Source of the DNA: Parasphingorhabdus sp.
GTDB lineage: Bacteria; Pseudomonadota; Alphaproteobacteria; Sphingomonadales; Sphingomonadaceae
Direction of reading: 5' to 3'
DNA: 64,000 bases
Assembly (NCBI GenBank): GCA_030373505.1
Contig: JAUCYS010000009.1
Location: 62,001 to 126,000, forward strand
Both the position numbers and the translations under genes were made by a program. The notes beneath the pieces are model-generated. The model had not been told where the DNA came from, did not search any database, and saw nothing but the letters and a program-made list of their open reading frames with translations. Positions 44,437-53,155 of the stretch are shown in pieces; positions within the stretch are counted from its first letter, which is position 1; each line of letters opens with the position of its first letter.

Positions 44437-45315
44437 CTATCCGGCTAATGACTCGATCGCCTGCGCTGTAGCCACCAGCTGCCGGGCCTGCTTGAGATGC
44501 AGCAACTCGGTCATTTTGCCATCGACCACGATAACGCCCTTGCCGGCATTCACCGGGTCAGCAAAGGCCGCGATAATGGCTTCGGCGGCGGCAATTTCAT
44601 CGGCGCTGGGCGCGAAAACACGGTTGGCCGTCTCGATCTGCGCGGGGTGGATCAGTGTTTTTCCGTCAAAACCGGACTTCTTCGCTTCGCTGCATTCGGC
44701 CTCCAGGCCGGCCGGATCATTGAAATCATTATAGACGCTGTCGAGGATATTGAGGCCATAGGCGCGCGCCGCGATCACCGCCTGCGTCATCACCGGTCCA
44801 AAGATAGCGCGATCCTGCTCCGCGCGCATTTCCTTCGCCAGATCGTTGAACCCCATGACAAAGGTTGTCAGCCGCTTCCGGGTTCCCAGAGCGGCAATTT
44901 CGGCGAGCTTCAATATCGCCTCGGGCATTTCGATCATGGCCCAGAGCTGACTATCGAGACTAGCTTCCAGGTCTTCCATCAAATCGGTGATCTGGATGAT
45001 ATCATTCGCGTTCCGTATTTTGGGCACCAGTATGGCATCAGCACCGGCAAGGCAGGCCTGCTTGAGGTCCTGCGCAAACCAGGGGGTCTCCATCGCATTG
45101 ATGCGAACCACCAGTTCACGACCGCCATAGTCGCCGGATCGCAGCGCGGCGCAGGCATTTTTGCGCGCTTCGTCCTTTGCATCCGGTGCAACGGCGTCTT
45201 CCAGATCGAAGATGATCGTGTCAGCGGGCAGGGTCTTTGCCTTTTCCAGCGCGCGCTGGTTGGACGCGGGCATGTACAGGCAGGAGCGGCGGGGGCGGTA
45301 TTTTGTGTCAGTCAT
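44437..45315 (-). CDS. HpcH/HpaI (CitE-like) CoA ester lyase
   Basis: A 292-residue TIM-barrel enzyme of the CitE/malyl-CoA lyase family. It starts RPRRSCLYMPASNQRALEKA, followed by IIFDLEDAVAPDAKDEAR, VRINAMETPW, ILVPKIRNAN, MIEMPEAIL with the metal Glu, and GKTLIHPAQIETANRVFAP. It would cleave or form a beta-hydroxy-acyl-CoA such as malyl- or beta-methylmalyl-CoA. No citrate lyase alpha or gamma gene is present, so it is a stand-alone member. Confidence 0.9.
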   Translation of the reverse strand: MTDTKYRPRRSCLYMPASNQRALEKAKTLPADTIIFDLEDAVAPDAKDEARKNACAALRSGDYGGRELVVRINAMETPWFAQDLKQACLAGADAILVPKIRNANDIIQITDLMEDLEASLDSQLWAMIEMPEAILKLAEIAALGTRKRLTTFVMGFNDLAKEMRAEQDRAIFGPVMTQAVIAARAYGLNILDSVYNDFNDPAGLEAECSEAKKSGFDGKTLIHPAQIETANRVFAPSADEIAAAEAIIAAFADPVNAGKGVIVVDGKMTELLHLKQARQLVATAQAIESLAG

Positions 45316-45380
45316 GGCTTCGGCTGTAACATCTGGATAGCCACACGGGAAGCGGGTTAGCCGACCGATTTATACTTCCT

Positions 45381-45389
45381 GTTAACCAT
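45381..45389. promoter_or_regulatory. GTTAACCAT motif upstream of the O-antigen ligase gene
   Basis: The same 9-mer as at 17041 lies in the 127-base divergent region, about 60 bases before the ligase ATG. It resembles a CtrA half-site. The second half-site is lacking, so this is only a candidate. Confidence 0.3.
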
Positions 45390-45442
45390 AACCAGTTTAT
45401 GTCCAGCCAGTGATTTTATTGGAAACAAAGGATAAAGCGGTG

Positions 45443-46753
45443 ATGCCGAAAAGTTCGAGCGATGGGAAATGGGCAACTGCGGACGATGAACAGCCGGCAT
45501 CCGTTATTCTAGATTATTTTGGCCGCTACTGGATTTACGGGTTTGCGTTAATTCCCTTGCTTCGGGTACTGACGCTCACCAGCTGGAATGGCGAATTTAC
45601 GACTTGGCAGATGAGTTGGCGACTTTTTTGGCTTCCTTCACTCTATTTGGAGTTTGGGGTCATTGGCGTCGCGCTGATGCATCGTATGAAACCAAGCGCA
45701 ATGCTACGAGCGTTGCCCGTGTGGATCGTGATCCTGTTGGCGATATGGATGACGGCGATGATCGTTGCGACCAGCTTGTCACAATATCGTGAAGCGGCGA
45801 CTACTTCCCTAGTCATTTGGACGGTTCACCTGTTGTTTGCTGGCGGCGCATTTCATCTGTTAAAATATTATCGCTCTAGCCTGAATGATCTGGCTCCCTC
45901 GTTGGTACTCACATTCTTGGTCAGCGCTGCATCAGCAGGCGTCGTAATTACCGGCTTTGTATTGGCAAAGGGGATAGAGTCCGACTTTGACTGGAGCGGT
46001 GACCTTCCGGGCTATGGTCATATTAGACATACCGGGTATATTTTTGCGCCAGCAGTGGCGGCTGGCTTCGCAAGCATGGCAATATGGCCCGCATATAGAC
46101 CCAAAGTGATTTGGATGGCATCGACCATCTGTATTTGTGCCATGCTGTGGCTGGGGTCGCGCGGACCGGTATTTGCCTTATTGGCAGCGATAATACCGTC
46201 GGCTTTGTTGTTTCCCCATTTTCGGTCGGTCAGATGGATAAGGACAACGCTCTCTGCATCTGTTGTTGGAGCACTATTTTCGCTGATCATCCCTATGCCA
46301 AACGTTGGCTGGTTTGGCGCGGTAAAGCGAATTTGGGTTGGGGGTGCGGATATGTCTGAGTTGTCCTCCAATCGCGTTGATATATGGCGAGAAACGATTA
46401 GCTTGATTCTCAACCGACCGTACGCAGGTTATGGCGGCCTGCAATTCCAGCATATCGTCGAATCTTCACAGGGACTTTTAAAACACCCCCACAATAGTGT
46501 GCTGCAGTTTATTTTGGATTGGGGGATCCTGGGAGGCATCGCGATGGTGTTGCTATTTAGCGCCATCCTTTTGGGGCTAGTGATATCGCGCGCGCGCCAG
46601 TGTGATCTCTCGCCCCTCGCATTTATGGTGGGCTGTACGATGCTCGTTTTTTCGCTGATCGATGGTATCTTATTCTACAGCTTCACAATCGCAACGAGTT
46701 TGCTCTTTCTATTAATGCCTTATGCCGCAGTGCAGAAACAACCGTCGGTCTAG
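45443..46753 (+). CDS. O-antigen ligase-like polysaccharide protein (Wzy_C domain)
   Basis: A 436-residue polytopic protein, about 11-12 membrane segments, from ATG 45443 (MPKSSSDGKWATADD); AAAGGA lies upstream and an in-frame GTG at 45410 is an alternative. The O-antigen ligase/polymerase motif is seen in MLWLGSRGPVFALLAAI and in the large periplasmic loop near LLKHPHNSVLQFILDWGILG. It would polymerise or ligate an undecaprenyl-linked glycan at the periplasmic face. Codon use looks more AT-rich than its neighbours, as is common for such genes. Confidence 0.85.
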   Translation: MPKSSSDGKWATADDEQPASVILDYFGRYWIYGFALIPLLRVLTLTSWNGEFTTWQMSWRLFWLPSLYLEFGVIGVALMHRMKPSAMLRALPVWIVILLAIWMTAMIVATSLSQYREAATTSLVIWTVHLLFAGGAFHLLKYYRSSLNDLAPSLVLTFLVSAASAGVVITGFVLAKGIESDFDWSGDLPGYGHIRHTGYIFAPAVAAGFASMAIWPAYRPKVIWMASTICICAMLWLGSRGPVFALLAAIIPSALLFPHFRSVRWIRTTLSASVVGALFSLIIPMPNVGWFGAVKRIWVGGADMSELSSNRVDIWRETISLILNRPYAGYGGLQFQHIVESSQGLLKHPHNSVLQFILDWGILGGIAMVLLFSAILLGLVISRARQCDLSPLAFMVGCTMLVFSLIDGILFYSFTIATSLLFLLMPYAAVQKQPSV

Positions 46754-46792
46754 GCAGCTCATAGATATGGTATCCGACTTCGTATTTTTTAA

Positions 46793-48133
46793 TCAGCTCG
46801 CCAGCCTCATTTCACTCACCGCCTGCCGGTTGTCCGGCTGGTCCGGCCAGATGCCGCGCGTGTCATAGACCACCTTGCCGGCCCGCTCGTCGAGCGGAAT
46901 CGATTTGAACATGTCATGGTCGGTCAGCGTGATCATGATCGGGCAGGTCTCCAGCGCCTGGTCGATGTCGATCAGCTCCGCACCGGTGCCTTCAAAAGCG
47001 GCCGGCAACTCGCTGGCATAGGGCTCGACGATCTTGACGCGTCCGCCATAGCGACGGGCCAGCTTGGCAGCGATCTTGAGGGCAGGGCTCTCTCGGAAAT
47101 CGTCGATATTGGCCTTGAACGCCAGACCGAAGCAGGCGATCGAAACGCCAGGCAGCTCATCGATCAGCAGCGAGGCCTGTTCCAGCACATGGCCGGTCTT
47201 GCCGTCGTTCACTTCGCGGGCAATCCGGATCAGCGGAGACTGTTCGGGCGCGCTGTGGATGATGAACCAGGGATCGACCGCGATACAATGACCGCCAACA
47301 CCAGGACCTGGTTGTAGGATATTGACGCGCGGATGACGGTTCGCGAGGCGGATCACCTCCCAGACGTCCAGCTCCATATGATCGGCGATAATCGACAGTT
47401 CGTTGGCGAAGGCGATATTGACGTCGCGGTAGCTGTTCTCGACCAGTTTGGTCATTTCCGCGGCGCGTGCCGATGTGGTCACCAGTTCGCCGCGGACAAA
47501 GCGGCGGTAGAAGCCGAGTGCCTTGCGCGCGCAGCGGGGCGTGATGCCGCCGATGCTGCGGTCATTCTGGATCAGTTCCTCGAGAATCTTGCCGGGAAGA
47601 ACCCGCTCCGGGCAATAGGCGATGGCAATGTCGGGAATATCGCTTGCCAATCCGGGGATTTTGAGATCCGGGCGCAGTTTTGCGATCAGATCGCGCATTT
47701 TTTCGGTCGTGCCGACCGGACAGGTCGATTCCAGGATGACGGTGTCCCCGGCTTTCAGGGCAGCGGCGATAGTGGTGGCCGCTTCCATGACATAGCTGGT
47801 GTCAGGAATATGATCGTCACCGAAGGGGGTCGGGACGGCAATGACAAAAACATCGGACGGCTCCACCAGCAGCGAGGCACGCAATGTCCCGCGAGAAACA
47901 ACGCCTTGCACCAGCCCGTCCAGGTCCACTTCCTCGATATGGATATTGCCCGAATTGATGGTCTTGACGACCTGTTCGTTGATGTCGATGCCGAGAACCG
48001 CACATCCCGAACGTGCAATAACGGCCGCCGTCGGCAGGCCGATATATCCCAGTCCCATAACGCAGACGCTTGGCTTTTCTTCCGATAACATGTGTGAAGT
48101 CACTCCGCAGGGCGCCGGTGTGGCGCGATTCAT
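46793..48133 (-). CDS. wecC: UDP-N-acetyl-D-mannosamine dehydrogenase (WecC-like)
   Basis: A 446-residue nucleotide-sugar dehydrogenase; an ATG at 48091 (MLSEEKPSVCV) is an alternative start with GGAG upstream. Motifs: NAD site VMGLGYIGLPTAAVIA, PTPFGDDHIPD, ILESTCPVGTTEKM, AYCPERVLPG, and catalytic Cys in GPGVGGHCIAVDP. CIAVDP and YCPERVLPG are typical of WecC rather than UDP-Glc dehydrogenase. It oxidises UDP-ManNAc to UDP-ManNAcA. The epimerase that makes its substrate is the next upstream gene. Confidence 0.92.
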   Translation of the reverse strand: MNRATPAPCGVTSHMLSEEKPSVCVMGLGYIGLPTAAVIARSGCAVLGIDINEQVVKTINSGNIHIEEVDLDGLVQGVVSRGTLRASLLVEPSDVFVIAVPTPFGDDHIPDTSYVMEAATTIAAALKAGDTVILESTCPVGTTEKMRDLIAKLRPDLKIPGLASDIPDIAIAYCPERVLPGKILEELIQNDRSIGGITPRCARKALGFYRRFVRGELVTTSARAAEMTKLVENSYRDVNIAFANELSIIADHMELDVWEVIRLANRHPRVNILQPGPGVGGHCIAVDPWFIIHSAPEQSPLIRIAREVNDGKTGHVLEQASLLIDELPGVSIACFGLAFKANIDDFRESPALKIAAKLARRYGGRVKIVEPYASELPAAFEGTGAELIDIDQALETCPIMITLTDHDMFKSIPLDERAGKVVYDTRGIWPDQPDNRQAVSEMRLAS

Positions 48134-48193
48134 ATCCCGGAAAACTAGCCGATCAGTGTAAATATTTAGGTAACGGTCTGCTGGCGGCAGAAT

Positions 48194-49336
48194 TCAGGAG
48201 GCAAGGCTTTGTTCGATGATATCCGCTATTTGTCGGCTTGCCGTTCCGTCGCCGAACGGATTGTGGGCGCGGGCCATGGCAAGATAATGGTCCTCCTCGT
48301 CCAGCAACCTGATAGCTTCAGACAGAAGCACATCTTTGTCCGTGCCGACAAGCTTCGCGGTTCCCGCTGCCACGCCCTCTGGCCGCTCTGTCGTGTCGCG
48401 CATCACGAGGACCGGCTTGCCAAGCGCTGGGGCCTCCTCCTGCACACCGCCGCTGTCGGTCATCATGAAGTGACAATGTTTCAGAAGACTGACAAAATTG
48501 GGATAGTCGAGCGGCTCGATCATTGCCACATTGTCCAGATCGCCCAATGCATCATGCATGATCGTCCTGACTTTGGGGTTGAGGTGGACAGGGAAAATAA
48601 GGGCAACGTCGTCCCGCATCGCCAGGATGCGCAGAGCGCTGGCAATATTGGTCAGTCCGTCACCGAGATTTTCCCGCCGGTGGCTCGTTACCCCGATGAT
48701 CTTGCGGCCGCTGAACTTTTTGTAAAGAGGGGAGAGAATGTTAGCCAAGTCTGATTGGTCTGGTTTATTCGCTGTGATCAAAAGGGCGTCGATTACGGTG
48801 TTGCCGGTGACATAGATTTGTTCTGCCGGGATATTTTCCTTCCGGAGTGCATCTGCTGAGGCTTCGGTCGGGGCGAAATGCTGGTCAGCAATCGTACCGA
48901 TGATCTTCCGGTTCACTTCCTCCGGCCACGGATGGTAGATATTGTAGCTCCGCAGGCCCGCTTCGACATGACTGACCGGGATTTGCCGATAATAGGCGGA
49001 CAGTGCCCCGCACATGGCGGTCGCGGTATCGCCTTGGACGATAACCCGCTGCGGCATTGTTTTGTCCAATATTTTCCCGATGCCTGACAAGAGCCGGGCT
49101 GTAAGGTCATCGAGGCTTTGATTGGCCTTCATCAGGTCGAGATCGTAATCGGGCCGTATGTCGGCAATCTGCAGAACCTGATCGAGCATTTGTCGGTGCT
49201 GGGCGGTTACACAGGTCAATGTTTCGAAATTCTTGCGCGACGACAAGGCCTGAACGACCGGGAAAAGCTTGATCGCCTCCGGTCTGGTGCCGAATATCGT
49301 CAATATTTTTGGTTTTCCAGTCATCTTCATGGTCAT
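48194..49336 (-). CDS. wecB: UDP-N-acetylglucosamine 2-epimerase (non-hydrolysing)
   Basis: A 380-residue enzyme interconverting UDP-GlcNAc and UDP-ManNAc. Signatures: ILTIFGTRPEAIKLFPV, VTAQHRQMLDQVL, VQGDTATAM, VSHVEAGLRSYNIYHPWPEE, VTSHRRENLGDG and TDSGGVQEEAPALGKPVLV. Three in-frame ATGs lie within the first five codons (49336, 49330, 49324). It pairs with wecC for UDP-ManNAcA supply to a capsule, exopolysaccharide or O-antigen. Confidence 0.95.
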   Translation of the reverse strand: MTMKMTGKPKILTIFGTRPEAIKLFPVVQALSSRKNFETLTCVTAQHRQMLDQVLQIADIRPDYDLDLMKANQSLDDLTARLLSGIGKILDKTMPQRVIVQGDTATAMCGALSAYYRQIPVSHVEAGLRSYNIYHPWPEEVNRKIIGTIADQHFAPTEASADALRKENIPAEQIYVTGNTVIDALLITANKPDQSDLANILSPLYKKFSGRKIIGVTSHRRENLGDGLTNIASALRILAMRDDVALIFPVHLNPKVRTIMHDALGDLDNVAMIEPLDYPNFVSLLKHCHFMMTDSGGVQEEAPALGKPVLVMRDTTERPEGVAAGTAKLVGTDKDVLLSEAIRLLDEEDHYLAMARAHNPFGDGTASRQIADIIEQSLAS

Positions 49337-49425
49337 TTCGACTGCCTAGTTCATTTTGGCTAAAATTTTGATAATCAAGTCTTTTGAAAAAGGCGTTGAC
49401 CCTTTCATGCGGCTGGCTCAATCGC

Positions 49426-49806
49426 ATGTTCATGATGTGGTTTGAAATCAAGAACTGGCTGGAACTGTCAACAGGGCTGGATCGCGACTCCCTGCATATT
49501 TATGCCGGTGTTGGCGTGCAACTGACGGTTGCGCTTTGTATCCGGCGCTCCCTCGCCAGCAGCATTCCATGGTTATTTGTCGCATTGGCTGCATGCGGCA
49601 ATGAATATTACGACTATATGTTCGTATCCGATGCGGCATATGCAAGTGGTATATATGCTGATGAGGCCGTTCGAGATATCTGGAACACACTGTTGTTGCC
49701 GACGTTATTCTTGTTGATCGCCAGGCGGTGGCCAAATTGGCTTACGAGAAAGCCGGCCGCTTTGGACAAGGCTGAGACGCTTGAAGGGGCCGGGTTGCCA
49801 CTCTAA
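49426..49806 (+). CDS. Small membrane protein of unknown function
   Basis: A 126-residue protein from ATG 49426 (MFMMWFEIKNWLELSTGLDR). A TTG at 49384 would lengthen it, and no strong ribosome site supports either start. Hydrophobic segments are LHIYAGVGVQLTVALCI, SIPWLFVALAACG and DIWNTLLLPTLFLLIAR, with NEYYDYMF between them, giving a VanZ-like impression. It lies within the polysaccharide precursor region on the opposite strand and overlaps the convergent manC by 4 bases. I cannot assign a role. Confidence 0.7.
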   Translation: MFMMWFEIKNWLELSTGLDRDSLHIYAGVGVQLTVALCIRRSLASSIPWLFVALAACGNEYYDYMFVSDAAYASGIYADEAVRDIWNTLLLPTLFLLIARRWPNWLTRKPAALDKAETLEGAGLPL

Positions 49807-50870
49807 TCTCCGGTCTCAAGCTTCTGCACTATTTTTTTGACATTCTGCGACTGGCCACGGGGCAAAATCATGATTTTGTTTTCATGAGAGACGATGATTA
49901 AATTTTCGACGCCATATGTGGCAATTTCAAATTCCTGACTGTGGATCAGGTTTTCGGTTGAATTCATCGTCGAGGCTTTGCCAAATATGGCATTGGATTG
50001 GCCATCCTTGTCGCTGATATCGAACACCGAATCCCAACTACCGACGTCCGACCAGCCGGGGCTGACGGGAGTGACAGCAACCTTCTCTGCCCTTTCCATT
50101 ATTGCATAGTCTATTGAATCGGACGGCGAGGAAGCGAAACTGTCCGCCTCTGGAAAGCACAGCTCATTGTCCATCCGCCTGGCGTCCATGGCTGCTTTGC
50201 ATGCATCGAGCATTTCGGGCGAATTTTTTTCCATCGCCGCCAAATAGCTGTCCGCTCGAAAGAGAAAAATACCGGCGTTCCAGTGATATCCGCCTGCTGC
50301 CAGCATTTTTTCAGCATTGGACTCAGTCGGTTTCTCCACGAATTGCTTTGCTGACAGGCTTGCGGTGCTGCCATCTATCGCATCGCCCTGCTGAATATAA
50401 CCATATCCTGTTGCAGGCCCGGTGGGTTCAATCCCGAATGTCACCAGCCATCCGGATTCTGCTACCGGAATCGACGCCAGTACGGCGTCGTGAAATGCCG
50501 GGATGTTTTTGATAATATGATCGCTGGGCATTACCAGCAGCAGGTCGGTCGGGTTTTCCGCTGCCAGCGCCGCTAATGCGATTGCTGGGGCGGTATTTCT
50601 CGCGCAAGGCTCCAGAATGATCCCGCCTGCTTCCGCGCCGACTTGCTGCATCTGACCCCGCATCAGATCGACATGCCGGGACGAGCCCACGATCAGCGGC
50701 TTTCTAAACAGACTTTTGTCTGCGCAGCGCTGGATCGTGAGCTGGAACATGCTGAGCGGTCCAAGCAGATTTAGAAATTGCTTGGGCCTTGTCGGCGTGG
50801 AGAGCGGCCATAACCGCGTTCCGGAACCCCCGGAGAGAATCACGGGCGTAATCGGTGTGGTCTGTGTCAT
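49803..50870 (-). CDS. manC: Mannose-1-phosphate guanylyltransferase
   Basis: A 355-residue enzyme forming GDP-mannose. It has the pyrophosphorylase signature ILSGGSGTRLWPLSTPTRPK, EPCARNTAPAIALAAL, MPSDHII, FVEKPTE and GYHWNAGIFLF. The length corresponds to the nucleotidyltransferase domain plus a short C-terminal part, without the fused phosphomannose isomerase cupin of many ManC proteins. The separate manA immediately upstream on the same strand supplies that activity. Confidence 0.94.
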   Translation of the reverse strand: MTQTTPITPVILSGGSGTRLWPLSTPTRPKQFLNLLGPLSMFQLTIQRCADKSLFRKPLIVGSSRHVDLMRGQMQQVGAEAGGIILEPCARNTAPAIALAALAAENPTDLLLVMPSDHIIKNIPAFHDAVLASIPVAESGWLVTFGIEPTGPATGYGYIQQGDAIDGSTASLSAKQFVEKPTESNAEKMLAAGGYHWNAGIFLFRADSYLAAMEKNSPEMLDACKAAMDARRMDNELCFPEADSFASSPSDSIDYAIMERAEKVAVTPVSPGWSDVGSWDSVFDISDKDGQSNAIFGKASTMNSTENLIHSQEFEIATYGVENLIIVSHENKIMILPRGQSQNVKKIVQKLETGD

Positions 50871-50885
50871 GGTCAGAATCTCATT

Positions 50886-51683
50886 TTAGCTGCAAGCGAT
50901 CAGCGACTTGCCGTTTTGTGAAAGATCAATGTCGGTAAATCGCGGGCAAATCCCGCATTCTCCGGCCTTTATCAGTTTTCCGCGGACGGTGACCGATCCT
51001 TCCAGGGGAATGACCTGCCATTCCTTGCTGGCAGTATTGGAAATGGGCTCGGCATCTGCCCCGACTATCTGAAACAGCGAAAATGGTGTACCTACGAAGA
51101 GGCTGGCCGACGCGTCATTCGGCACCTCGCGAAAATATTTCATATCATAACTGGTCAGCTTGGCCACCGCCATCGCTTCCTCAAGGTGGAGTTCGCGCGG
51201 GCGTCCATAGTCATAAATCCGATAGGTAATGTCCACATTCTGCTGCACTTCCAGCAGCGAGATATCGGGTCCGATGGCGTGGATCGTTCCTGCCGGCACA
51301 AAGAAAAAATCACCGGCCTTGACTGGCTTCCAATCGATCAGGTCCTCGATTTCTCCCAATAGTGCAGCAGTTTTCAGCTTTGTAGCGCTCACTTTCTTGT
51401 TCAGCCCAAGGCCCAATACGGAATGAGGCTCTGCGTCGAGAATGAACCAACATTCTTCCTTGCCATGAGAAAAGCCAATTCGTCTGGCCTGCCGATCATT
51501 CGGATGGACTTGAACGGAGAGCTTTTCACTGGTGAAAAGATATTTTGTCATCAGCTGCGGGATAACGCCATCCGGGGCTTCAAACCAGATTTCACCAATC
51601 CTTTTTCCGCTTTCACCTTTGAATATGCCCGGAAGCACGTCCTGGCCCCACGGTTTTTCTACAAGTTTTTTCTTCAGTTTCAT
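50886..51683 (-). CDS. manA: Mannose-6-phosphate isomerase, class I
   Basis: A 265-residue type I phosphomannose isomerase of the short form. Zinc ligands and signature are in LSVQVHPNDRQAR, GKEECWFILDAE and FVPAGTIHAIGPDISLLEVQ, and QQNVDITYRIYDYGRPRELH is a conserved loop. It converts fructose-6-P to mannose-6-P for GDP-mannose made by ManC. It lies 15 bases from manC and 19 from ugd, consistent with one operon ugd-manA-manC. Confidence 0.93.
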   Translation of the reverse strand: MKLKKKLVEKPWGQDVLPGIFKGESGKRIGEIWFEAPDGVIPQLMTKYLFTSEKLSVQVHPNDRQARRIGFSHGKEECWFILDAEPHSVLGLGLNKKVSATKLKTAALLGEIEDLIDWKPVKAGDFFFVPAGTIHAIGPDISLLEVQQNVDITYRIYDYGRPRELHLEEAMAVAKLTSYDMKYFREVPNDASASLFVGTPFSLFQIVGADAEPISNTASKEWQVIPLEGSVTVRGKLIKAGECGICPRFTDIDLSQNGKSLIACS

Positions 51684-51702
51684 TGCTTGCTGCCACTACA
51701 CC

Positions 51703-53007
51703 CTAATTTCGACCGACGCTGGTATATTTCAAATTGCTTTGCGCAACTTCCGACGGATTGTAAATATTCCGCAGGTCGACGAGCACATCGCCTTTCATGA
51801 CATTGGCCAGCTTTTTCAAGTCCAGCGCACGGAAGGCATCCCATTCGGTAACAATGACCACCGCATCCGCATCTTTTGCAGCATTGTAGCTGCTATCGGC
51901 CATTTTTACTTCCGGCATAATCTGCTTTGCCAGTTCCATCCCTTCGGGATCATAGGCGGTCACTTCCGCGCCTGCGTCGGTCAATGTTTGCGCAATGGCG
52001 ATTGAGGGCGCGTCTCTCATATCGTCGGTATTTGGCTTGAAGGTCAGGCCGAGTAACGCCACCTTTTTGCCACGGGCTTCGCCATTAAGGGCGTGAATGA
52101 CCTTTCGCCCCATGGCGCGCTTGCGCTGGTCATTCACCTGAACCACCGCCTCGACAATGCGGACGGGACTGTCATTGTCCTGCGCGGTTTTCATCAGCGC
52201 GAGAGTGTCCTTTGGAAAACAGCTGCCGCCATATCCGGGCCCGGCATGGAGAAATTTGGATCCGATCCGGTTATCCAGGCCAATACCCCGGGAGACTTCC
52301 TGCACGTCGGCACCGACTTTCTCGCACAAGTCGGCAATTTCATTAATGAATGTGATTTTTGTCGCGAGAAAGGCGTTGGCGGCATATTTGGTCAATTCTG
52401 CCGTGCGCCGGCCGGTGAACAAGATAGGCGATTCATTGAGAAACAGAGGCCGGTAAATTTCGCTCATCACGTCCTTCGCCCAGTCGTCTTCCGTGCCAAT
52501 CACGATGCGGTCAGGACGTTTGAAATCCGTTATTGCAGCGCCTTCGCGCAGAAATTCGGGATTCGAGACGACGGAGAAGCGATCCCTGGGCTGCTTCTTC
52601 GCGATAATATGCTCGACCTCATCGCCTGTTCCCACTGGAACGGTGGACTTGGTGATGATGACGGTGGGCTTGACGATGGCATCAGCGATTTCCTCGCTGG
52701 CCGCATAAACATAGCTCAGGTCGGCATGGCCGTCGCCTCTTCGCGAGGGCGTTCCCACTGCGATAAAAATGGCATCACAATTCTTGATCGATGCCGCCAA
52801 ATCGGTGGAAAAGGACAGGCGTTCTGCATCCACATTTCTCTTCACCAGATCGGCAAGTCCCGGTTCGTATATCGGCATGATATTATTGTTAAGATCCGCG
52901 ATTTTCTTCTCGTCTTTGTCGATGCAAATCACATCATGGCCAAAATCAGCGAAGCAGGCGCCAGAAACGAGACCGACATAGCCCGAACCTATCATTGCAA
53001 GTTTCAT
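51703..53007 (-). CDS. ugd: UDP-glucose 6-dehydrogenase
   Basis: A 434-residue UDP-glucose/GDP-mannose dehydrogenase. NAD site MIGSGYVGLVSGACFADFGH, FIAVGTPSRRGDG, ITKSTVPVGTGD, VSNPEFLREGAAI, and catalytic Cys in GPGYGGSCFPKDTLAL. FPKDT and NPEFLREG are typical of UDP-glucose dehydrogenases, so UDP-glucuronate is the likely product. Both this enzyme and WecC are present, which implies at least two acidic sugars in the surface glycan. Confidence 0.94.
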   Translation of the reverse strand: MKLAMIGSGYVGLVSGACFADFGHDVICIDKDEKKIADLNNNIMPIYEPGLADLVKRNVDAERLSFSTDLAASIKNCDAIFIAVGTPSRRGDGHADLSYVYAASEEIADAIVKPTVIITKSTVPVGTGDEVEHIIAKKQPRDRFSVVSNPEFLREGAAITDFKRPDRIVIGTEDDWAKDVMSEIYRPLFLNESPILFTGRRTAELTKYAANAFLATKITFINEIADLCEKVGADVQEVSRGIGLDNRIGSKFLHAGPGYGGSCFPKDTLALMKTAQDNDSPVRIVEAVVQVNDQRKRAMGRKVIHALNGEARGKKVALLGLTFKPNTDDMRDAPSIAIAQTLTDAGAEVTAYDPEGMELAKQIMPEVKMADSSYNAAKDADAVVIVTEWDAFRALDLKKLANVMKGDVLVDLRNIYNPSEVAQSNLKYTSVGRN

Positions 53008-53102
53008 TCAATTCCCTCGAACATAAGATATCTTAACATGCTGAATTTTTGCGGCTTGTGGCCGGTTGGCTGTGACAGGTCAAGTTTGCGTCAATCGGAT
53101 CG

Positions 53103-53117
53103 GAGGCGAGTCGCCTC
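53103..53117. promoter_or_regulatory. GAGGCGA-G-TCGCCTC palindrome upstream of ugd
   Basis: A perfect 7+1+7 dyad in the 148-base gap between the ldcA stop and the ugd start. It could be an operator for the ugd-manA-manC operon or a hairpin after ldcA. There is no T-run, so a terminator is less likely. Confidence 0.35.
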
Positions 53118-53155
53118 GCCGCTGAAATATTGTATAGCTTGTTCGCAATAAGAGG

